Both the position numbers and the translations under genes were made by a program. This document shows positions 40,281-44,753 of a DNA stretch of 44,753 nucleotides, one piece after another. The DNA is from JBGSLA01 sp965602785 (GTDB lineage Bacteria > Desulfobacterota > Desulfobaccia > Desulfobaccales > 0-14-0-80-60-11), in NCBI GenBank assembly GCA_965602785.1, contig CBFDAH010000004.1, positions 1-44,753 on the forward strand, given 5' to 3'. The notes below the pieces were generated by a model. It saw only the letters and a program-made list of their open reading frames with translations, was not told the DNA's origin and made no database searches. Positions within the stretch are counted from its first letter, which is position 1, and every line of letters starts with the position of its first letter.

Positions 40281-42983
40281 ATGACCTCTAAATCTGAAAA
40301 GCCGCCATCCCCACCCGCTACCCCCCCGGAGGGCGAAAAACCCCGGGGCTGGTTCAGCCGGTTCGTGCAAGGTCTCACCGGCTGGCTGGGGGGAAAGGAG
40401 TTCCACTACTCCGGCTACCTGCCCCGCCGCCCCGGCTGGCTCTTGCGCTACACCCTGGGTCCCTTCTTCTCCAAGGTGACGGTCAACCCCAGACACCAGG
40501 AACGCCTGCAGGAGCTAGCGAAACAGGGGGTGGTGGTCTATGCTCTGAAATATCGCAGCACCCTGGATTTTTTATTTTTTAACCGCCGCTACCAGCAACT
40601 GGGCATCCCCGCCCCCGAGGTCGCCTTCGACCTAAATCTGTGGATTGTCCAACCTATTTCCCATCTGGTGCAAATTATTTCTGCGCCCTTGAACTACTTC
40701 ACCCGCAAACGGGCCTGGCCCAACCCCTTCCGGGACGGTTATTTTCTCAAAATATTACAGGAAAAGCGCGCCTCCCTCTTGTTCCTGGTGGACCAGGTAG
40801 GCTTCCGCCACCGCTTCCTCAAACCCCGGGAGGACCCCTTACGCCACCTCCTTGAACTCCAGAAGCAACTGGACTTTCCCATCTTTGTGGTCCCCCAGCT
40901 CATCAGCTATAGCCAGGACCCCACCCGGGAGGACAAGGGTCTCTTGGATATATTTTTTGGGGACCGGGAGAATCCCGGCCGCCTGCGAAAACTCGGGCTG
41001 TGCGTGCGGAAAGCCAAAAAGGCGGTGGTGGAAGTGGCCGACCCCGTGAACCTGAAAGAGTTGCTAGCCGCCACCGCCCCCAATTCGGATCCCACCCAGG
41101 TGGCCCGGGAACTCAGGTGGGAGCTCATCCGCCGCATCGACCAGAAAAAGCGAATCATCACCGGACCGGTAATCAAGTCCCGGGAGGAGCTCCTGGAACT
41201 CACCCTGACCGACCCCGGGCTCACCCAGTTCATGGACCATCTGGCGGAAACGGAAAAAAAGAAAATCGCCAAGATTAAGAAAAACGCCCAGGATTACTTT
41301 TGGGAGATGGCCGCCGACTTTAACCTCATTTTGGTGCCTTTAATGCACCGCATGGTGCAGTGGCTTTCCCGGACATTGTACGAAGGCATCATCTTTGATG
41401 AGGAGGGGTTTGAAAAGGTGCGGGAGGCGAACCAGCGCGGCCCCTTGATTTTCATCCCCTGCCACAAGAGCCACATCGACTACCTGATTCTGAATAACCT
41501 CATCTACCAACACTATGTGCACCCGCCCCGCATCGCCGCCGGCAAAAATCTGGCTTTCTGGCCGCTGGGATTTATCTTCCGGGGGTCGGGAGCCTTCTTC
41601 ATCCGGCGCCGCTTTCTGGGGGGGAAGCTCTACGCCGAGGTTCTCTACCACTACATCAAAACCCTCATCAAGTCGGGTTATAACCTGGAGTTTTTTATCG
41701 AGGGGGGCCGGTCCCGCACCGGCAAACTGGTCCTCCCCAAGATCGGTCTCCTGCATATGATTCTCCGGGCCTACTTTGAGGGCGCCACTCAGGACCTCAT
41801 CTTTGTACCTACCTTCATCGGCTACGATCAGGTCCTGGAGGAAAAGGCCTATCTGTCTGAACTCGAGGGAAAGAAAAAGGAAAAGGAAAGCGTGGGGCAG
41901 TTGGTGGGGGCCCGCAAGTTCCTTAAAGGGCGCTACGGCCGGGCCTACATCCAGTTCAGCGAACCCATTTCCTTACATGACTACCTGGACCGGAACCCTC
42001 TACCCGGGGCGAATCAGACCGAGAAGATCCGGACCCTGAGCACCGACCTGGCCTTCAAGTTAGTGGAGGCCATTAACCAGGTTTCCGTGGTCACCCCATT
42101 TTCCCTGGTATGCGCCGCCCTCCTCACCTATCCCAGGAAGGGCGTCTACCGCCGGGAGCTCCTGAAGATCATCCAGGTGTTGTACGACTACCTCAAGGCC
42201 AGGAATGTGCCCTTGGCCGATTCCCTGGGGAACCTGACCCAGGCTGTGGAAGAGACCTTGGCTCTGTGCGAAGCCCGCAAGCTCATCACCCCCATCGAAA
42301 AAGAGGAGGGCCTGTCTGACGAGCTGGGCCTGGGGGGTTACAGCATAGATGAAACCAAGCGGCCCCTGTTGGAATACTATAAAAACAACATCATCCATTT
42401 TTTCCTGCCCGCGGCCATCGTTTCCCTGGCCACCCTGTCCGGGCCGGGCTTTGACTTCGAGCGTCAGCAAGTCCTGGATGACGTCCGCTTTCTCGAAGAC
42501 TTCTTCAAGTACGAATTTCTCTTCAACGGCGTGGATCCCGATGCCCTGGTGGACGAGACCCTGTCCTACTTCGCCTCTCGGGAGGTGGTGGTCAGTGTCG
42601 ACGGCGGAGAAAACCGCTATACCCTCTCCGCCTCAGGTCTCAAGGAACTGGCTTACTTCGCCAACCTGCTCTACAACTACCTGGAAGCCTACTATATCGT
42701 CTTCCGCTCCATCAAATACCTCCAAAAAAGGCCCCGGAGCGAAAAGGATTTCCTGAAACGCATCAACTCCATCGGCCATAAATCCCACAAGCTGGGGGAG
42801 GTGGAGCGCTCCGAGGCCCTTTCAGAAGCCAACTTCCAGAACGCCCTGAAAATTTTTGGCGAAAAGGGCATCGTCACCAAGAAACGCCCCGAAGGCAAAG
42901 GCGCCACTACCTTCAGCCCTCCCTCCGACGAAGACGCCAAAGACTACTACGGCCGCCAACTGGCGCGGTTTTTACGGCGTTAG
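40281..42983 (+). CDS. plsB: PlsB, glycerol-3-phosphate O-acyltransferase
   Basis: A 900-residue peripheral inner-membrane enzyme that acylates position 1 of glycerol-3-phosphate, the entry step of phospholipid synthesis. The active acyltransferase domain carries IPCHKSHIDYL (H395, D400), IAAGKNLAFWPLGFIFRGSGAFFIRRRF, FFIEGGRSRTGK (~471) and VPTFIGYDQV. An N-terminal domain (~60-300) has a related layout but no catalytic His (KYRSTLDF), as in E. coli PlsB (807 residues). The C-terminal region (~600-900) is helical. A Pro-rich leader opens the protein. The ATG at 40281 lacks a strong ribosome site. It is last in this plus-strand run. Confidence 0.92.
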   Translation: MTSKSEKPPSPPATPPEGEKPRGWFSRFVQGLTGWLGGKEFHYSGYLPRRPGWLLRYTLGPFFSKVTVNPRHQERLQELAKQGVVVYALKYRSTLDFLFFNRRYQQLGIPAPEVAFDLNLWIVQPISHLVQIISAPLNYFTRKRAWPNPFRDGYFLKILQEKRASLLFLVDQVGFRHRFLKPREDPLRHLLELQKQLDFPIFVVPQLISYSQDPTREDKGLLDIFFGDRENPGRLRKLGLCVRKAKKAVVEVADPVNLKELLAATAPNSDPTQVARELRWELIRRIDQKKRIITGPVIKSREELLELTLTDPGLTQFMDHLAETEKKKIAKIKKNAQDYFWEMAADFNLILVPLMHRMVQWLSRTLYEGIIFDEEGFEKVREANQRGPLIFIPCHKSHIDYLILNNLIYQHYVHPPRIAAGKNLAFWPLGFIFRGSGAFFIRRRFLGGKLYAEVLYHYIKTLIKSGYNLEFFIEGGRSRTGKLVLPKIGLLHMILRAYFEGATQDLIFVPTFIGYDQVLEEKAYLSELEGKKKEKESVGQLVGARKFLKGRYGRAYIQFSEPISLHDYLDRNPLPGANQTEKIRTLSTDLAFKLVEAINQVSVVTPFSLVCAALLTYPRKGVYRRELLKIIQVLYDYLKARNVPLADSLGNLTQAVEETLALCEARKLITPIEKEEGLSDELGLGGYSIDETKRPLLEYYKNNIIHFFLPAAIVSLATLSGPGFDFERQQVLDDVRFLEDFFKYEFLFNGVDPDALVDETLSYFASREVVVSVDGGENRYTLSASGLKELAYFANLLYNYLEAYYIVFRSIKYLQKRPRSEKDFLKRINSIGHKSHKLGEVERSEALSEANFQNALKIFGEKGIVTKKRPEGKGATTFSPPSDEDAKDYYGRQLARFLRR

Positions 42984-43083
42984 GGGAGATATACGAGGGA
43001 GGAGACAGAGGTTGTCGGCCCCAGGGTCATATTCTTTAAATTGACCGACACACAATTAGGGGCACTTCATGATTGAGCCTTGA

Positions 43084-43167
43084 AAGTCCCACTTTTCTAA
43101 AGGGGGATTTAGGGGAATTATCAAGGCCTTACAAAATCCCCCCTGACCCCCCTTTAAAAAAGGGGGG
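43084..43167. repeat. CCCCCTTT/AAAGGGGG repeat, copy 3
   Basis: AAGTCCCACTTTTCTAAAGG..GGGATTTAGGGG at the left and AAATCCCCCCTGACCCCCC..TTTAAAAAAGGGGGGAAAA at the right form the same inverted unit as at 8921-9006. It lies in the 250-bp gap between plsB and the polymerase remnant, which holds nothing else of note. Confidence 0.82.
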
Positions 43168-43233
43168 AAAATCTCCGTCATTTTCCCAACATTTTGCTCC
43201 AAGATAAACCCATATTATTTATGGAGCGCGGCA

Positions 43234-44217
43234 CTAGTCCCGTTCCCTAAACACGCCTGCCATCACCTCCGTCACGGCTCGCTCCAGGATTTCCAGGTAG
43301 GTCTCGGTGTCGTAGCCTTCCAGGCCTTCCAGAAAGGGCGCGGCCTGCACCCGACACTCCTTGGGACCCCGGCGTTCCCGGTGCACGAAGCGCACCTTTT
43401 CCCCGGGCCTGATTTGTATGCCGGCCTGCTCTAGCTGCCGCACCGCCAGGGCCATGGGGGTGTCCACCCGGTAGTCCGACAGGGGCTGGGAAAGTACCCT
43501 AGTGATCACCAGCTCCTGGGGTGGGATGCCTCCTTCCCGAAGGCGCTGGCGAAAACCCTCGGCCAGTTCCAAAAGTTTAGGCTGAAGGGCGGCCAGCTCG
43601 GCGGGGGTGGCAGCAGTGGCCAGACGGGTCAGGAGCGCCTCCTGGGCCCGGCGCACAAAAGGCGGGGTGTCCCGGCGCCGGCAGATCAGGCCCCGGACTT
43701 TCACTTTCCCGTCCACAAAAACCCCGAAATACCGGGTGGCCACGGGGCGCTCTGGATTCTGCCGGGAGGGCAGGAAGGCGATCCAGCGGTATATCCCTTC
43801 CAGAGCCAGCTTGACCCCGGTGACGGTGGAGATTTCCTGGCATAACGTAGCGAGCTCGCCTTCCGTCAGCCCCGCCTTGTGAATCCACACACAGTCCGTC
43901 AGGCCGTGAAGAATCCTGAAGCCCGCGGCCTCGCACATCTCCTTGGCGGTGAGGAGCTTGTCCCGGCCGAAAGCGGTCACCGCCTCGTGGGCCTCGATAC
44001 GCCCGAAACGGGCGTTCTTGTACCCCAGGTAGCCGAAACAGGTGACCAGCATCCACTTCAGAGCGTTTTGCCGCTGGTGATAGAGGGCCGCCATCTCACC
44101 CTCCGCCTCCCGGGACGCCGCCTTCAAACACTCCCGCAACTCGAGAAGAGGCCGCAACGTCCGGGGCACCAACCCCTCCCGCTTCCGGCATAGGCGATAG
44201 TTGGCTTCAGGAACGAA
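43234..44217 (-). pseudogene. C-terminal remnant of a B-family DNA polymerase
   Basis: About 327 residues match only the fingers, palm and thumb of a PolB-type enzyme. NALKWMLVTCFGYLGYKNARFG is motif B (family: KxxxNSxYGYxGY..ARFG), followed by IEAHEAVTAFGRDKLLTAKE and HGLTDCVWI, which is motif C (family: YGDTDS) with the first Asp replaced by Leu and Ser by Cys. Upstream, FVPEANYRLCRKREGLVPRTLRPLLE is the segment before motif B. The exonuclease domain and motif A are missing: the frame runs into a GC-rich palindromic repeat at ~44218. The ORF itself stays open to 44394 but those residues are repeat-derived. I read it as a truncated gene; the changed motif C would also fit the inactivated PolB2-like lineages. 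Confidence 0.75.
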
Positions 44218-44526
44218 GTGAGATGGGGTGAGGGCCGGGGGATCGCAGATCCCCCGCCCTCCCCTCAAACTCTCCTCCCAACCCCCTTTGACCGGGAGCA
44301 CAGGCATCTTGCCTGTGCTGCACAGGCTGGAAGCCTGTGCTCCCGAATTAAGGGTTGGGGGGTGGGGGCCTGGGGACGGGGGGTAAGGGGCCACGAGCCT
44401 GGTAGCACGGGCTGAAAGCCCAGGGACCCCCCTCTCCCGCTCCTGTTTAAGGCTCCTCGCGCCCCTGGCCTAGCGGGAACGCGGCAGGGGGAACAGGTCT
44501 TTTGGTTTACCTGGCGCAGGTTCTCG
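44218..44526. repeat. Repeat-filled 309-bp gap at the polymerase breakpoint
   Basis: No gene is seen. Palindromes: GGGGGATCGCAGATCCCCC (44237-44255), GAGCACAGGCATCTTGCCTGTGC and CACAGGCTGGAAGCCTGTGC (44297-44341), GGGCTGAAAGCCC (~44409-44421), with G-rich and C-rich tracts between. The GCAGATCCC/CAGGT-type units are alike in style to those at 7303-7412 and 26320-26470. Confidence 0.65.
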
Positions 44527-44753
44527 TCAGATGCTGGTGGGCAGTGGTGCATCGCTGTTGAATATTGCCACAGAGATCTTCCACGAGCCATCCGGCTGGC
44601 GTCGGAAAACATTGACGAACTTGCCTTGGTCAGGTGGTTGCGTGTCGGGAATGGCATAAGTTCCCACCTGATAGGCCAGATCACCTTCGACGCTGAACGC
44701 TACTATACGGTTGCTAATTGTTCCTCCGACTTGGTCGATCATCCTTTGGTTGA
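44527..44753 (-). CDS. NTF2/SnoaL-like (DUF4440-type) protein, 5' part outside the window
   Basis: The C-terminal ~75 residues of a small-molecule-binding alpha+beta cone protein. AFSVEGDLAYQVGTYAIP, GKFVNVFRRQPDGSWKISVAIFNSD is the typical end of the DUF4440/SgcJ group (the RxxDGxWKI turn before the last strand). The frame is open to the window edge; the ATG at 44742 is probably internal. Function cannot be given: the family includes ketosteroid-isomerase-like enzymes and non-catalytic domains. It reads the same way as the polymerase remnant but is separated from it by repeats. Confidence 0.65.
   Translation of the reverse strand, partial: NQRMIDQVGGTISNRIVAFSVEGDLAYQVGTYAIPDTQPPDQGKFVNVFRRQPDGSWKISVAIFNSDAPLPTSI

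Noticed and set aside
40281..41180. A second, decayed acyltransferase duplicated inside plsB
   Set aside because: The inactive N-terminal domain with a degenerate HxxxxD is also seen in E. coli PlsB, so it is a family trait.

Overview
The window looks like a chromosomal piece of a GC-rich, anaerobic, Gram-negative bacterium, most likely a Desulfobacterota (old Deltaproteobacteria) lineage near Syntrophobacterales/Desulfobacca. The grounds are a single-chain pyruvate:ferredoxin oxidoreductase with a Rex-like operator, an in-frame UGA in a thioredoxin-like gene (selenoprotein), the oxygen-sensitive ThiH route of thiamine synthesis, a LutB-LutC lactate-oxidation fusion, outer-membrane machinery (TolQ/TolR, TonB, beta-barrel exporter, lipoproteins) and many palindromic intergenic repeats. 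The taxonomic placement is inference. No tRNA, rRNA or CRISPR array was seen. The first ~51 bases are a poly-G/poly-C run that looks artefactual.

Layout. 1-4.8 kb: a selenocysteine thioredoxin-TPR protein (-) diverges from the 1304-residue oxidoreductase (+). 4.9-9.9 kb: thiF, thiG, thiH, thiS and thiE, split twice: by an AT-rich membrane-protein ORF with palindromes, and by a repeat-filled gap holding a 199-bp MITE-like element. 10-13.6 kb: gatB, mtnA and an L,D-transpeptidase. 13.7-17.2 kb (-): two Lpp-like alanine-zipper lipoproteins convergent with the transpeptidase, then polA. 17.5-24.5 kb (-): a three-gene exopolysaccharide-type operon (GT2 synthase, TPR/beta-barrel exporter, PDZ-M48 lipoprotein) with a possible 19-codon leader ORF; the exporter has an in-frame amber codon before its barrel end. 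24.8-26 kb: a cobalamin riboswitch with terminator controlling a lone tonB. 26-26.8 kb: dispersed repeats. 26.8-30.2 kb (-): dnaE. 30.7-34.5 kb (+): tolQ, tolR, a CpoB-like lipoprotein and a PpiD-like chaperone. 34.6-43 kb (+): a membrane protein of unknown function, LutB-LutC fusion, M24 peptidase, a frameshifted polysaccharide deacetylase, tatC and plsB. 43.2-44.75 kb (-): the 3' remnant of a B-family DNA polymerase, cut off at a repeat, and the end of an NTF2-like gene.

How they fit together. Much of the window serves the envelope: TolQ/R and TonB energise outer-membrane processes, the transpeptidase could tether the small lipoproteins to peptidoglycan, the GT2/TPR-barrel/M48 operon probably makes and exports a polymer, and PlsB starts phospholipid synthesis. 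The metabolic genes (oxidoreductase, LutB-LutC, ThiH) fit anaerobic carbon flow through pyruvate. The best candidates for something little described are the Sec thioredoxin with its hairpin, the exporter operon with leader ORF and amber codon, and tonB placed directly under B12 control.
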